Of a stretch of DNA of 64,000 nt, positions 1 to 9,899 are shown in pieces. The stretch covers positions 372,001 through 436,000 of the forward strand of contig JADJFV010000034.1 of the NCBI GenBank assembly GCA_016708435.1, written 5' to 3'. The position numbers and the translations under genes were made by a program. Within the stretch, counting starts at the first letter, position 1. Every line of letters begins with the position of its first letter. The notes under the pieces were generated by a model. The model was not told where the DNA came from and ran no database searches. It saw nothing but the letters and a program-made list of their open reading frames with translations. The DNA is from Leptospiraceae bacterium. GTDB lineage: Bacteria > Spirochaetota > Leptospiria > Leptospirales > Leptospiraceae.

Positions 1-807
1 TTTCTCTACCTGAACTGTGCCGAGCTTTGCAATCTTACCAAAATCATTTCGAATTAAATCTACTATCATACTATTCTCAGCTTTTGTCTTGGAGTCCTGA
101 CTTAGTTCTTTCAGTAAATTTCTATCGTCTAATTCGGATTTTCCTCTTGGGCTTGTTCCCTTCATCGGTCTTGCTAGTAGAGTATTATTTTTACGTTTAA
201 AAAATAATTCGGGAGACAGAGATAGAATTTGCCTTTTGCCGTCATGGACTATCGCCGAGTAGGCGACTGGCTGTCTTTTCTTTAAGGCTTCGTATAGATG
301 GAAAGGATTTCCTTCCAAATCAAAGCCTACTCGAAAGGTAAAATTAACCTGATAGGTTTCTCCTCTTTTGATATAGTCTAGAATTTTGAGAACTTTTCCT
401 TCATATTCGGCTTGGCTCAGATTCATGGAAAGGGAATGAATTGCAAAAGAGTCCTGTTGCGGCGAAATGGAATTAGCCGTAGACTCTGTAATTCGTGGAT
501 TCTCATATACACCAAACCAGGCAAGCGGAAATGCAAATGGAAAATTCTCTAAGGGACGGCGAAAGCCTTCCTCGAATAAATACCCCGCCTCGTAGGAAAG
601 GTATCCTGCCAGATAAAAGCCTCTCTCGATATAAGAATCTATTTTTTTTATCAGGCTTTCCAGGTCGTTAAATGTATTTGCCGCAAGCACTTCTACCGGC
701 TTTGAGAATAGAAAGGTTCTAGTTTCGTCCTGCGAAGGCAGAGTTGTTTCGAGTAAAACTGAATTTGGTTGTGCTAAGGCTAGTTCAGAATCCATATTTC
801 TGCTCAT
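1..807 (-). CDS. pabB: Aminodeoxychorismate synthase component I (partial, 3' end outside window)
   Basis: PabB converts chorismate plus ammonia to 4-amino-4-deoxychorismate, the precursor of p-aminobenzoate in folate synthesis. The 269 visible codons start at an ATG (805-807) and run in frame off the left edge. The translation contains the chorismate-binding core signatures: RGETYQVNFTFR, the SLSPELFFKR stretch, RPMKGTSPRG and the IVDLIRNDFGKIA segment, in the usual order. The N-terminal part (SYEAGYLFEEGF) also fits the family. A second in-frame ATG lies four codons later; neither has a strong Shine-Dalgarno sequence. The gene is divergent from the PilZ gene across a 79-bp spacer. Confidence 0.88.
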   Translation of the reverse strand, partial: MSRNMDSELALAQPNSVLLETTLPSQDETRTFLFSKPVEVLAANTFNDLESLIKKIDSYIERGFYLAGYLSYEAGYLFEEGFRRPLENFPFAFPLAWFGVYENPRITESTANSISPQQDSFAIHSLSMNLSQAEYEGKVLKILDYIKRGETYQVNFTFRVGFDLEGNPFHLYEALKKRQPVAYSAIVHDGKRQILSLSPELFFKRKNNTLLARPMKGTSPRGKSELDDRNLLKELSQDSKTKAENSMIVDLIRNDFGKIAKLGTVQVEK

Positions 808-833
808 TTTAATTTTTAGAACAAAAAAGTATA

Positions 834-860
834 TTGACAAAATCTGAAAAGGAGTATACT
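834..860 (+). promoter_or_regulatory. Sigma70-type promoter of the PilZ gene
   Basis: TTGACA at 834-839 and TATACT at 855-860 are separated by 15 bp, slightly short of the 17-bp optimum. The PilZ start codon follows 27 bp later, preceded by an AGGGGG ribosome-binding site at about 876-881. Confidence 0.55.
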
Positions 861-886
861 GAGCGAAATTTTTCTAGGGGGAAATT

Positions 887-1276
887 ATGGCAGAAGCCAA
901 ACAATTATTTAACCAATCCTTTACAGTTTTTGACGCAAAGAAACAAAAACGTAAAAAGGCAAGAGTTCGGCTGAGCACTCCTGGCTCCTTTTATTTAAAC
1001 ACGCATAAGCATAGAGTGAATAATTGTCATTTAGTCGATTTAGGAACGGGTGGTCTAACCATTCAATCCGGAAGCATTCTTTATATCGGTGATGGCATCA
1101 CGGTAGAATTTGAACTCAACAACCAAAAGCTTCGCATCCCCGGAGTAGTCGCCCGCGCCACCGGCAAAGACTACGTTGTGCGTTACGACGAGTTGCCCCC
1201 CTTTGAAACCGATGTCATACAAGACTATATCCACAAAGTATTTTTTAGAGATGATAAGGGGAAGGAGAAGAAGTAG
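887..1276 (+). CDS. PilZ-domain protein
   Basis: A 129-residue single-domain protein. PilZ domains bind cyclic di-GMP through an arginine-rich N-terminal loop and a downstream D/N-x-S/G-x-x-G strand. Both can be seen: basic RKKARVRLS near residues 23-31 and VDLGTGGLTI near residues 50-59, followed by an alternating beta pattern ending in VRYDEL. The first position of the loop is KARVR rather than canonical RxxxR, so cyclic di-GMP binding is likely but not certain. It has a strong ribosome-binding site (AGGGGG), its own promoter and no operon partner. Stand-alone PilZ proteins are abundant in leptospires; the specific target is unknown. Confidence 0.75.
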   Translation: MAEAKQLFNQSFTVFDAKKQKRKKARVRLSTPGSFYLNTHKHRVNNCHLVDLGTGGLTIQSGSILYIGDGITVEFELNNQKLRIPGVVARATGKDYVVRYDELPPFETDVIQDYIHKVFFRDDKGKEKK

Positions 1277-1289
1277 GGGCGACATTTTG

Positions 1290-3341
1290 TTACGCGAGAG
1301 TTAAATATAATAATTCTCGCGCCCTTGTTGCGGCTACGTAGTATTTAGCGCGCTCTAAGATCTCAGGATTATCCGTTAGACTAGAAACTTCCGAACAGGC
1401 TAAGATAATTACTCTAAATTCAAGTCCCTTAATTCTTTCCATACTTCCAATTCGAATGCCTTCAATTTTGTCTTCTGGATCATCTTCTTTTGATTTTAAT
1501 TCTATATGAGAAATATTTTTCTTAGTCAATTCTTGCACAATGTCTTTTTTGTATGGTGTGATACAAATCTCGTGCGCTAAAAAATTATGAACTTTCAGCA
1601 ATTCTTCTACCCATTTTCCAATTTGAATCGATTCAGATTTTGAATCCTTAACATGTGCTATAATTGGAGCGGGTCCACTTAGATAAGATTGCTCTCCTTG
1701 CTGTTTGACTTTATCCCCTTCAAAGTCACTAATATCTAAACCGGAAAGAATAGAGTCCGCATATTTTCTGATTTGTTCGCTCGTTCTATAGTTGATTTTG
1801 AGTCGATATGATCTTCCTCTCGTTTCTATACCACCCCGACTGAGCGGAAAATGTTTTTGGTAAATTCTCTGATTTCCATCGCCTGCCAGTGTGAGAGTGT
1901 CCGTCTTTCCTATGCTGTTTTTATTGAGTGCTGCTACGAGTCGAATGGATTCTAAACTAAAATCTTGAATTTCATCAACTAGAATATGAGTAAACGATTT
2001 ATATTTTTGATTCTCCACTAAGAGTCTTGCTTCATGAATAATTCCATCAGGAGTAAATTTATTTCTATTCTTTAATTCTAATTGAAAATGATTAAATACT
2101 GCCCAGAGTTTTTTTCTATCCTCTCTCTTTAATGGTTTTTGTCCGGTTCTAGCGACAGTTAGATAGGCTTCTTCCGAATCAATTCCGTTTGAATCTACGA
2201 TAACTCGGTATTCTTTTTTTATTTCTTCTAAAGTTAGTGGCAAATAAGAATTATCCGCATTAGGTATAATGTTATTCCAAATAGATTCTTGCTCGGTTGG
2301 TTCAAGAACAGCTTTATGCAATTGATTGCTAGAACAAATGCTTCGAGCTAAATTATAAAGGCTAATAATTTCAATATTCTTTTCTAGTTCAGGATTCAAT
2401 TTTTTTATACTGTGTCTAATGGCAATTGCGAGGTTTCCAGTGAATGTTGTAAATAGGATTTTCGGATAATCCGATTTGTATTTATTTGCTAAATGAATTG
2501 CTCTATGAATGAGGCAAACTGTCTTTCCCGTTCCTGCAGCTCCGTTAATTAACATAGGACCGTTCATTTCTTTTTTTACAATATTCTTTTGATAGGGATG
2601 AAGAAAGACTCTCCATTCTTCCATAGAAGCAAGTAATATCTTTTTAAACTCTTCTTCGTTATCAAATAGGATTAAATCACTGTTAAGTGGGTTATTAATT
2701 TCTGGAAAATCTTTTACGATTTCTGTTTTGCTTTCGTCTTTTCCTAATATTTCATAGATTGCCTCATCTACAGTCATCCCGCTTGATAGTGCAATTAGAA
2801 CCTGCTTACATTCAGTCGGCATATATTCTACAAGGGACAATAATTCTTCATCTGATTTTACTGAGCGGATAGCTGGTATTAATGGTTTTGGAATCCCAGC
2901 GGTAAACAGCTCGTTATCCGATAGGTTATCTAATATGTATTTAGGTTTATTTTCATATTTTTGCTTGGAATCAGAGAGCAAAGTTTCTTTTTGAATTTCA
3001 ATGTCTTTTAAATCTAAGATTTGGAAAGAGCCTGTTTTTTCATGCACATCGAATCGTTTATTCTTTGCCCAGTTGTAGGCTACGTCGTGTTTGTCGATAT
3101 AAACTAAAAGAAAATTTTCTCCGTGTTCTGGCTTAATTACAATTCCTCTGTATCCATTCGGAAAATCTATTCCGTGCACTTTGGGATCAAGCATGGATTC
3201 TTTTAAAGAATGAAGATGAAGACTAGTAGAATACGGATCTTTTTGAAACGTAGTTAGTATATCAGGAATCTTCGCTTGCACAGTGGCAGGCAGGGAAGAA
3301 AGCATCTTGAATATATTTTTATGAACAGTTATTTGAGCCAT
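1290..3341 (-). CDS. SF1 (UvrD/Rep-like) helicase with RelE/ParE-like N-terminal domain
   Basis: A 683-residue protein and the last gene of the leftward defence-type operon, 9 bp behind the giant helicase. Residues 1-100 resemble a RelE/ParE toxin fold: a start like 'ITVHKNIFKMLSSLP', then beta-strands with YRGIVI and FLLVYIDKHDVAYNWA. Helicase motifs follow: Walker A GAAGTGKT near 267, DEXQD box VDEIQD near 452, GDGNQRIYQ near 487, NYRTSEQI near 517, the IKGLEFRVIIL motif near 633 and the C-terminal YVAATRARELLYL. These mark an ATP-dependent SF1A DNA translocase. It lacks large 1B/2B insertions, so it is a compact member. The toxin-like domain may bind nucleic acid or be an active RNase; the sequence does not decide this. 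The start ATG is at 3341. Confidence 0.8.
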   Translation of the reverse strand: MAQITVHKNIFKMLSSLPATVQAKIPDILTTFQKDPYSTSLHLHSLKESMLDPKVHGIDFPNGYRGIVIKPEHGENFLLVYIDKHDVAYNWAKNKRFDVHEKTGSFQILDLKDIEIQKETLLSDSKQKYENKPKYILDNLSDNELFTAGIPKPLIPAIRSVKSDEELLSLVEYMPTECKQVLIALSSGMTVDEAIYEILGKDESKTEIVKDFPEINNPLNSDLILFDNEEEFKKILLASMEEWRVFLHPYQKNIVKKEMNGPMLINGAAGTGKTVCLIHRAIHLANKYKSDYPKILFTTFTGNLAIAIRHSIKKLNPELEKNIEIISLYNLARSICSSNQLHKAVLEPTEQESIWNNIIPNADNSYLPLTLEEIKKEYRVIVDSNGIDSEEAYLTVARTGQKPLKREDRKKLWAVFNHFQLELKNRNKFTPDGIIHEARLLVENQKYKSFTHILVDEIQDFSLESIRLVAALNKNSIGKTDTLTLAGDGNQRIYQKHFPLSRGGIETRGRSYRLKINYRTSEQIRKYADSILSGLDISDFEGDKVKQQGEQSYLSGPAPIIAHVKDSKSESIQIGKWVEELLKVHNFLAHEICITPYKKDIVQELTKKNISHIELKSKEDDPEDKIEGIRIGSMERIKGLEFRVIILACSEVSSLTDNPEILERAKYYVAATRARELLYLTLA

Positions 3342-3350
3342 TGTTATTCC

Positions 3351-6300
3351 TTAATTGAATAAATCTTTGAAAAAGTCTATTCCGTTTTTATATACATCCT
3401 CTAAAGTGATAACAACATATCCCGATTCAATCCATGTATTCTTAGTTGGAATTTGTTCTCCGGCTAAAAATACAACTTTTTTCTCCGGTAGTATCCATGC
3501 ATATTCAGCGAATAATTCTTCTTTGCTGCTCGGTAAAAAGTATTCGGATTCTGGACAGGGAATTTTACTTTCAGCGAATTCGGTTAAAAGATTTTTTAAA
3601 GAGGATAGAGAGTCATCAATTATTTTCTGCCAGTCACTCGAAATGGTTTCTTCTTCGGATAAGTTTTCAACTAACTCTTCTAAATGCTCTGGCTTGTAGT
3701 TCGATACGGGTATAATTTTAAAATTCTTTAAAAACTGAAATAGATTTGCATTTCCTAAAATATTTCTCCATCTTTGTTTGAATTCAGGACTTGTTACGGA
3801 TTCATCTCTATCATCGAGCCTACATAGCATAGTTCCTGCAATATTTTGATTTGCGATTTCTATTGATTCAAAAAGAAAAAGAAAATCTTTCCATTCTTGA
3901 AAATTGTTTACGATAGAATAAATTTCTTCTTTTGGTTGGACTTCTGATGTTGAACTTCCCTGTAACCAGGCGGTTAAATATGAATTTACCTTATCACTTG
4001 CGATGGAAAGTTTACTGGAATTTAAAAATTGAACTTGCACTTTTAATAGAAAGTAAATTGCATCGGGAAGTTTTTTTTCATTACCTTTACTTTCCGTTAA
4101 GGCTTCTGGCTTTTGTAAAACTTCTTTGAATTGAGTAAAGCTGTCTCTTAATAAATTTAGAATATCTATTTTATACTTAGATTGCAGGCTCTTACAATTT
4201 TGTCGGAAGAAATTAAGCGATTGGCTATCTTTCATGATCCAGTAGTTCAATTCTTCTTTTTCTAAATCATCCCAGGTGATATTCCAAACATAGAAGTTTC
4301 CGCTTTCTAGAATAGAATTTCTCTTTTTGAAATCGTCGGCTAATCTATTATTGGGGTTGCAGTGAAATTCAAATCCATCTAGAAAAATGGCTATAGGCTT
4401 GCAACTAACGGTCTTACAGGTGAATAAGAAATCAGGACGACACCTTTCCTTTACACCTTCATTAAATGAGAGTTCCGGTTGAATTTCAATTTCCCAGACT
4501 AAATGATTTTTATTGGAACTTAGTTTAGTGGTTCTAAAACCATTTTTGCCGTTGACGATTGTTTTTTCCCATTTCCAGTATAATTCTTTTTCGCAAAAAG
4601 TTTTTAATTTATCTATAAAGTTTTTTTCTAGAACGCTTTCAAACATTTTGTCCTGATTGATTTCGGAGAAAGACGTTGCGTTTTGTCTATGACTTCCTAG
4701 TTCTAATAGTCTATCTAGGAGTCGAATTCCTAATTCGCGGCTAATATGCTTATGACTGTATTGGAGTTGATAGCTTCTGATACAGCGATAGCAACCATCT
4801 GTATCGCTTTCGTCTTTTTTTTGTGTTAAATGCCTACACTCACAGGTTTCGAGAGATTGCTTGGCAAAGCGTAAAATCTCCATTATCCCCTCGGCACCTC
4901 TTTCCTCTTTGTCTTTTTTTTCAAAGAGAGTTTTTAAATAGCCAGTTCCTCCGGGGACAGTATCCATTAGAATCAAATAATTCTTAATTGGATTTGTTTC
5001 ATTTCCGGGGATCATCTGGTTGTCTATGATGATAGTTGCCGGATTTCCTTTTAGTTTAATTCGAATTCCGAGACTCAAGCAGGCTTTTAGAGTTTCTACT
5101 TCTTGTATTTCTAAAAATGGAATTAGAATACGAATGCATTCCGATTGGAGTTTTCTGTATAGGTAAATATTTCTCCATTTGAATTGATCAAACACCTTGC
5201 CTTGAAATTTGGCAATTTCAAATTTTTGATAGATAGAGCAACTTCTTCTATGCTTTATCTTTTCTGGCTTAACACCGTCTAATAGCACTATGCCGCATTC
5301 TTCACAGACTTGAAATCCTTTTTCAGAAAGAATTAAATCCTGACCGGCGGATAATTCTGATAAATCAGAGGCATAGCCTGAATTCAAATCACGCATGAGC
5401 ATGGAAGGACGAAATTCAATTCCAAAGCCTTCTCTTTGATTAATCCAGGCAGTGTTTGTTGCTTCCTCTGTTGTTTCATCGAAAACTCTTGCTGTTTTGT
5501 AATAAGCTCTTTCTCTTTCTTCAGCTCTGTCACCGGATAGACTCTCGTAGTATTCAACGTAGGATAAAGCTTTAGAGCGAGAGAATTCTAGAAAATCTTT
5601 TTGCTGACCTAGATCGGATTGGCTTTTATCATCGCCTCCGTGACCACATTGGGGACAATGCTTGTTTTCCTCTGTGTGAGAAATTAATTCTACATTTCTA
5701 AGATGTCCACAATTTCCACAGATTCCAAACTTTTCAATTAAAGTATCTGTCTTTGAGCCAATGAATAGTTGTTGGATTTGGAATTGTTTGCCATGAGTGT
5801 AGAAATGATTGGAAGGGGCTAATTCCTTTATGGCGCTAGAAGCAGGGCGGGTTAGCTCTACAGAATTTTGTTTTTGAGAAGTGTCTCTATTTTTGTTAAA
5901 GGTCGTTCCATAAAAACCAACTCCTTTTTCCGGAAATGCGTAATTGGGTAGAAGTCCATTTTCTGTGAGAAGTTCTAATAAGTATTTGCGGCTTAAATTT
6001 CTAGAGCGCGTTTGTAGAATGGAGAGTTCTTCTTCTAGTTCTAATTTTAATTCTTCTTCGGATTCATGAATTGTTTTAATTTGCGATTTGACTTTAGCCG
6101 CAGCATTTTCGAGTTCCCGTTTTTCCATGTGTAAAGAATTGGAAAGGGAATCTATTTTTTGGAGGATATTCTCACATTTGGTTTCGATTCTAAATTTATC
6201 TTTTGTTTCTTCGCTTACACCTGTTTGAAAATGAGATAAGAATTTATTTTGTAGCGCCGTTTCGTTTTGAATGATCCAGGCAAAAAATGTTTGTAGTTTC

Positions 6301-9300
6301 CCGTTTTTGTCTTTCCAATCGTCTAGAAATTGTTTTACTGTAGAAGGAATATTTGTTAAAACCTGTAATTTCCCCGCTTCATCCAAACAATAGGCGAGAT
6401 ACTGTCTGGCAAGAACGGCAGATGCATCTAGCCAACAGCCCGGAGTTTCGATTTTTCCTTTGAGCATGGCAAGAGGTCTTGCATAAAAGAAAAGATCATG
6501 CGGTCTTTGGTTTACAATTGCGATGATAAAAGAAGAGCCACTCTTTCTACCCGCTCTTCCTATGCGTTGCAGATAATTGGAAGTATTCGGTGGAATGGAG
6601 CAGAGCATAGTGGAAGAAAGGTCACCAATATTAATCCCCATCTCCATAGTGCTAGTGCAAGTCAGAACATTTGGATCATCTAAGTGTTTGGAACTGATAA
6701 AACTTTTTTCTAAATTAATTCTATCGGTAGAATTTAAAAGTCCTGTATGCTCGGAAGCGACTATTCGACGTAAGGCGCCTTTTTTATAACGTGCCAGGTA
6801 GTAATTCTGTCTGCGGCTAGGTGTAGAGATAGTGTATTTTCCTTCCTTGTCTGTATGTTCGATAGAAGGAATTCCTATCCAATTCTCTGCTTCTTCGAAA
6901 GGTCTTACGAGCAAATGGTCATTAGGCGTTCTAAGAAGAACAATATTGGAAGTCAAATAAGCCGCACTTGTAGATATCGCATAATAAGAAGTAGTCGAAT
7001 CTTCCTGAACAAGAACGAATAATCCCGATTTAACTCCTTCTGTAAGCAAGAGACGAATCAAATCCAATACAACTAAATCATCTCTTTCGAAATCAGGAAA
7101 AAGTCTATAAAACCAAACTAAATGCCAGGCAAGCGGACCCGTTTTAGAAGAAGACAATACATATTCATGTCCTTTCTTAAAATTGGTAACGATGAGTCTT
7201 GGTTTTAAAATATAGGGCTCTGCATTTGCCGGTCTTACATACTTTGCAGGCGGATAGGTTTCTCGTTCTGGAATTGCTTTGCCAAATGGGAGTTTGCCCC
7301 AAAAATCGTTTGCGGCTAGGCTTGTAAGATACTCATGATAAACTGCCCCTTTTAGTTTGTAACGATGTAAAAACCCATAGAGATAGAGCTTTAATTTTTT
7401 ATCATCTAAACCAGTTAGGGTCGGAGAAATAGAAGGCATACGGGACTTTAGGAGAGAAATTGTTTTGTCTATGATTTCTTGTTTCCAACCGAGGGCAGAG
7501 CTTCCACTTGCTTCGAGAGTTCGGCCATGAGTTTGCATAAAGCCAAATTCACTTTGAATTTCCCAGCGAATTCTAGAATAGAGTTCTTTTTTGACGTTAG
7601 GCGGAATATTCTCCAGGCTTTCCCTGTTTCTAAAATCTAAATACGGTTGGTAATTTTGCAAGTCATAGGGAACGAATATTGATAGAGCTTTTTTTAGAGA
7701 GCCAGGTCTTCCCGCTTTTTTCTCTGACCAGTAGGAAAGAAGATGCTCTACACTATTATCGAGAAGTAGATTACCGTTATTAGCCTCGATAGCATGTTGC
7801 AAACCGGCACGTAGAGTAAAACTATAAGTTCTAGATGAAAAAAATCCTGCCCTGTGAGAAGCATCTTGCACACTATCGGTAAATGCTAATAATTTAGGCT
7901 CTGGATTTAGATTGCTACTGAACATTTCATCGAGAGCAACACTGGAAATAGTAGCAGACTGGGCTCCGATGAATAAAACAGATTCTCTAGATTCGCACTG
8001 TGGGCATTTCTGGGCACCAACGGCAAATCCATCTTTGTCTTCGGTGTCAAAGTTTGCTTTTACAAAAAAGCCGTTCGTTGAGCCAGAAAGCGGACAATCG
8101 CCGTCACCCTCACGAACAACGAGGCTATCCGGAAAAAGTTTGTATAAAGGATGATCCTTGGAATTTTCGTAGGCGGAAATATCCAGACGTTTACTGAGGA
8201 TAACGATGTGTTTACTTCTTGTCCGGTTGGTTTGAAACCAGGCTCTGTAAACTGAATTGGGATCTTCTACGAGAGCAAATCCTTTTACTCCTTTACTTGT
8301 GACAGAATCTTCTTTTGTGATGTCGATTAATCCCACCCAGCCGGTCTCTCCACATTCGCGACAATGAAAGGCAGGAAAAGATTTGATACCGGGTGTCGGT
8401 TCATCTAGCCAGGAATAATCGGTATTAGTTGAAAGAACTTTTCCGACTCTACGAAGTTCTCGAATCCAGAGTTGGGATTGGATTCCGAGGAGGTTTAATT
8501 TATTATTAAATATTTCAATTTTAGCGCGACCGATGAGAGAAAAAAAAGAACCCATGATAGGTTTAATCTCTTCTAACAAAAGACCTTCTCTTCCGAAAGC
8601 AAGCTCTCTTTGGGATAGTCTTTCTATAAATGAATCATAGAGAAGGGGAAACTCTCGATTTACCTCGGCTTGTTCTTGAATCTCCATGATGTATTTGAAG
8701 AGTTTAGTAGTGATTAGCCACTTGCCTAAAGAAAGATACCAGGCTTCTAAATCAGCCTGCAATTCAGGCGCCTTCCAGAGTTTAGCCTGTCTAAAAATAT
8801 AATCTTCTTCGGACTCGGAAATATCAGGCTCTAAGAGAGTGATGTCAGTAGGAATTTCTAAATCAATCAAATCATTCGAGGTGATGATTTCTTCTACTTT
8901 CATTCTTTCCTCGGAGATGACAGACTCACTTCCAATGTCTTCTTCAAAAATAGTAGAGGCAAACGCGGATAAGCTGTCCTCGGTAGTTTCGAGAGTATCT
9001 AAAGGATTATTTGGATCGCGGTCTAATCTTGACAGATCGCTTTTGTCATCTATCGTTGCACTAGTTCCAACGCATAAAAGATCGCCTTTTTCTAAGCCCA
9101 ATCTTTCTTTGAGACGACGAATGAGACAGGCAACGTCCGCGCCCTGCACTCCTTCATAGGTATGAAGTTCATCTAGAACCAGAAATTTTAATTCTTTGTT
9201 TTTGTTGTATTTCCAGAGGTCTTGGTCATCGGGACGAAAGAGAAGAAGATCTAGCATACGATAGTTGGTAAGTAAAATATCAGGAGGATTTCGTTTTAAG

Positions 9301-9896
9301 ACAGAATGATTTGAAATGCCATGAGTAGGAGCCATTTCTTTATCGCCTTTGTCTTCGGATGCTCCGGGGTCAGATGGATCAAACCAACCTGTGTAAGTTC
9401 CAACAGTAATACCGGATCGCAAGAGGGTAGTGTCTTTGTGGATAATACCGGCAATTCTTTTTTCTTGGTCTGTGGCGAGTGCGTTCATTGGATAGAGGAT
9501 AATCGCTTTTATCCCGTTAATTCCTTTTTGCTTTTCGCGGAGGCAATGGTCTAGAATGGGATAGAGAAAACATTCTGTCTTACCAGAACCAGTTCCAGTA
9601 GTGACAATGGCATGTTTGGGAAAATCCTCTTTGGTGTCTAGAAGCCTCCACGCTTTTTGTTGGTGAAAATAGGGATGGTTTTCAACTTTGAATTGAAACG
9701 GTGGCTGATAGCTCTTATCCGCAGATCGAAAAGGACGGGAGAGTTTTAACCAGGAGCCTTTGAAGATTCCTTTTTCTTCGTCTGTAAGAAATCGAGAGAA
9801 AGCAAGCTTTTCTTCTTGTCCCCGAAATTCAAACGTGGACTCTAAATAAAACAAAACTTGCTCTTTTACATTTTTAGAAATATGGATAGGCAGCAT
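3351..9896 (-). CDS. Giant DEAD/DEAH helicase with DUF1998 region and Vsr-like nuclease domain (DISARM DrmA/DrmB-like)
   Basis: A 2181-residue multidomain protein. An SF2 helicase core occupies about residues 75-1130: Walker A TGTGSGKT at 100-107, DELH at 242-245, GTSAT at 277-281, CTSTMEMGINIG near 1082 and QRIGRAGRKSG near 1110. Zinc-ribbon-like cysteine pairs lie near 509 (CRECG), 629 (CPQC), 1395-1418 (CGNCG...CPQCG) and 1530 (CEECG). A DUF1998/MZB-type region follows, with DTVPGGTGYLKTL near 1645 and the four-cysteine CECRHL...GCYRCIRSYQ cluster near 1683-1705. Around 1800-1880 the pattern RPDFLF, AIFLDGFEFH, DDFKKRN and WNITWDD fits a Vsr/DUF559-like PD-(D/E)XK nuclease. DUF1998 helicases are found in DISARM anti-phage loci as separate DrmA and DrmB; here one chain carries both parts plus a nuclease. 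The gene starts 3 bp after the PIN gene and ends 9 bp before the SF1 helicase. Domain family names are recalled, not searched. Confidence 0.75.
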   Translation of the reverse strand: MLPIHISKNVKEQVLFYLESTFEFRGQEEKLAFSRFLTDEEKGIFKGSWLKLSRPFRSADKSYQPPFQFKVENHPYFHQQKAWRLLDTKEDFPKHAIVTTGTGSGKTECFLYPILDHCLREKQKGINGIKAIILYPMNALATDQEKRIAGIIHKDTTLLRSGITVGTYTGWFDPSDPGASEDKGDKEMAPTHGISNHSVLKRNPPDILLTNYRMLDLLLFRPDDQDLWKYNKNKELKFLVLDELHTYEGVQGADVACLIRRLKERLGLEKGDLLCVGTSATIDDKSDLSRLDRDPNNPLDTLETTEDSLSAFASTIFEEDIGSESVISEERMKVEEIITSNDLIDLEIPTDITLLEPDISESEEDYIFRQAKLWKAPELQADLEAWYLSLGKWLITTKLFKYIMEIQEQAEVNREFPLLYDSFIERLSQRELAFGREGLLLEEIKPIMGSFFSLIGRAKIEIFNNKLNLLGIQSQLWIRELRRVGKVLSTNTDYSWLDEPTPGIKSFPAFHCRECGETGWVGLIDITKEDSVTSKGVKGFALVEDPNSVYRAWFQTNRTRSKHIVILSKRLDISAYENSKDHPLYKLFPDSLVVREGDGDCPLSGSTNGFFVKANFDTEDKDGFAVGAQKCPQCESRESVLFIGAQSATISSVALDEMFSSNLNPEPKLLAFTDSVQDASHRAGFFSSRTYSFTLRAGLQHAIEANNGNLLLDNSVEHLLSYWSEKKAGRPGSLKKALSIFVPYDLQNYQPYLDFRNRESLENIPPNVKKELYSRIRWEIQSEFGFMQTHGRTLEASGSSALGWKQEIIDKTISLLKSRMPSISPTLTGLDDKKLKLYLYGFLHRYKLKGAVYHEYLTSLAANDFWGKLPFGKAIPERETYPPAKYVRPANAEPYILKPRLIVTNFKKGHEYVLSSSKTGPLAWHLVWFYRLFPDFERDDLVVLDLIRLLLTEGVKSGLFVLVQEDSTTSYYAISTSAAYLTSNIVLLRTPNDHLLVRPFEEAENWIGIPSIEHTDKEGKYTISTPSRRQNYYLARYKKGALRRIVASEHTGLLNSTDRINLEKSFISSKHLDDPNVLTCTSTMEMGINIGDLSSTMLCSIPPNTSNYLQRIGRAGRKSGSSFIIAIVNQRPHDLFFYARPLAMLKGKIETPGCWLDASAVLARQYLAYCLDEAGKLQVLTNIPSTVKQFLDDWKDKNGKLQTFFAWIIQNETALQNKFLSHFQTGVSEETKDKFRIETKCENILQKIDSLSNSLHMEKRELENAAAKVKSQIKTIHESEEELKLELEEELSILQTRSRNLSRKYLLELLTENGLLPNYAFPEKGVGFYGTTFNKNRDTSQKQNSVELTRPASSAIKELAPSNHFYTHGKQFQIQQLFIGSKTDTLIEKFGICGNCGHLRNVELISHTEENKHCPQCGHGGDDKSQSDLGQQKDFLEFSRSKALSYVEYYESLSGDRAEERERAYYKTARVFDETTEEATNTAWINQREGFGIEFRPSMLMRDLNSGYASDLSELSAGQDLILSEKGFQVCEECGIVLLDGVKPEKIKHRRSCSIYQKFEIAKFQGKVFDQFKWRNIYLYRKLQSECIRILIPFLEIQEVETLKACLSLGIRIKLKGNPATIIIDNQMIPGNETNPIKNYLILMDTVPGGTGYLKTLFEKKDKEERGAEGIMEILRFAKQSLETCECRHLTQKKDESDTDGCYRCIRSYQLQYSHKHISRELGIRLLDRLLELGSHRQNATSFSEINQDKMFESVLEKNFIDKLKTFCEKELYWKWEKTIVNGKNGFRTTKLSSNKNHLVWEIEIQPELSFNEGVKERCRPDFLFTCKTVSCKPIAIFLDGFEFHCNPNNRLADDFKKRNSILESGNFYVWNITWDDLEKEELNYWIMKDSQSLNFFRQNCKSLQSKYKIDILNLLRDSFTQFKEVLQKPEALTESKGNEKKLPDAIYFLLKVQVQFLNSSKLSIASDKVNSYLTAWLQGSSTSEVQPKEEIYSIVNNFQEWKDFLFLFESIEIANQNIAGTMLCRLDDRDESVTSPEFKQRWRNILGNANLFQFLKNFKIIPVSNYKPEHLEELVENLSEEETISSDWQKIIDDSLSSLKNLLTEFAESKIPCPESEYFLPSSKEELFAEYAWILPEKKVVFLAGEQIPTKNTWIESGYVVITLEDVYKNGIDFFKDLFN

Positions 9897-9899
9897 GGG

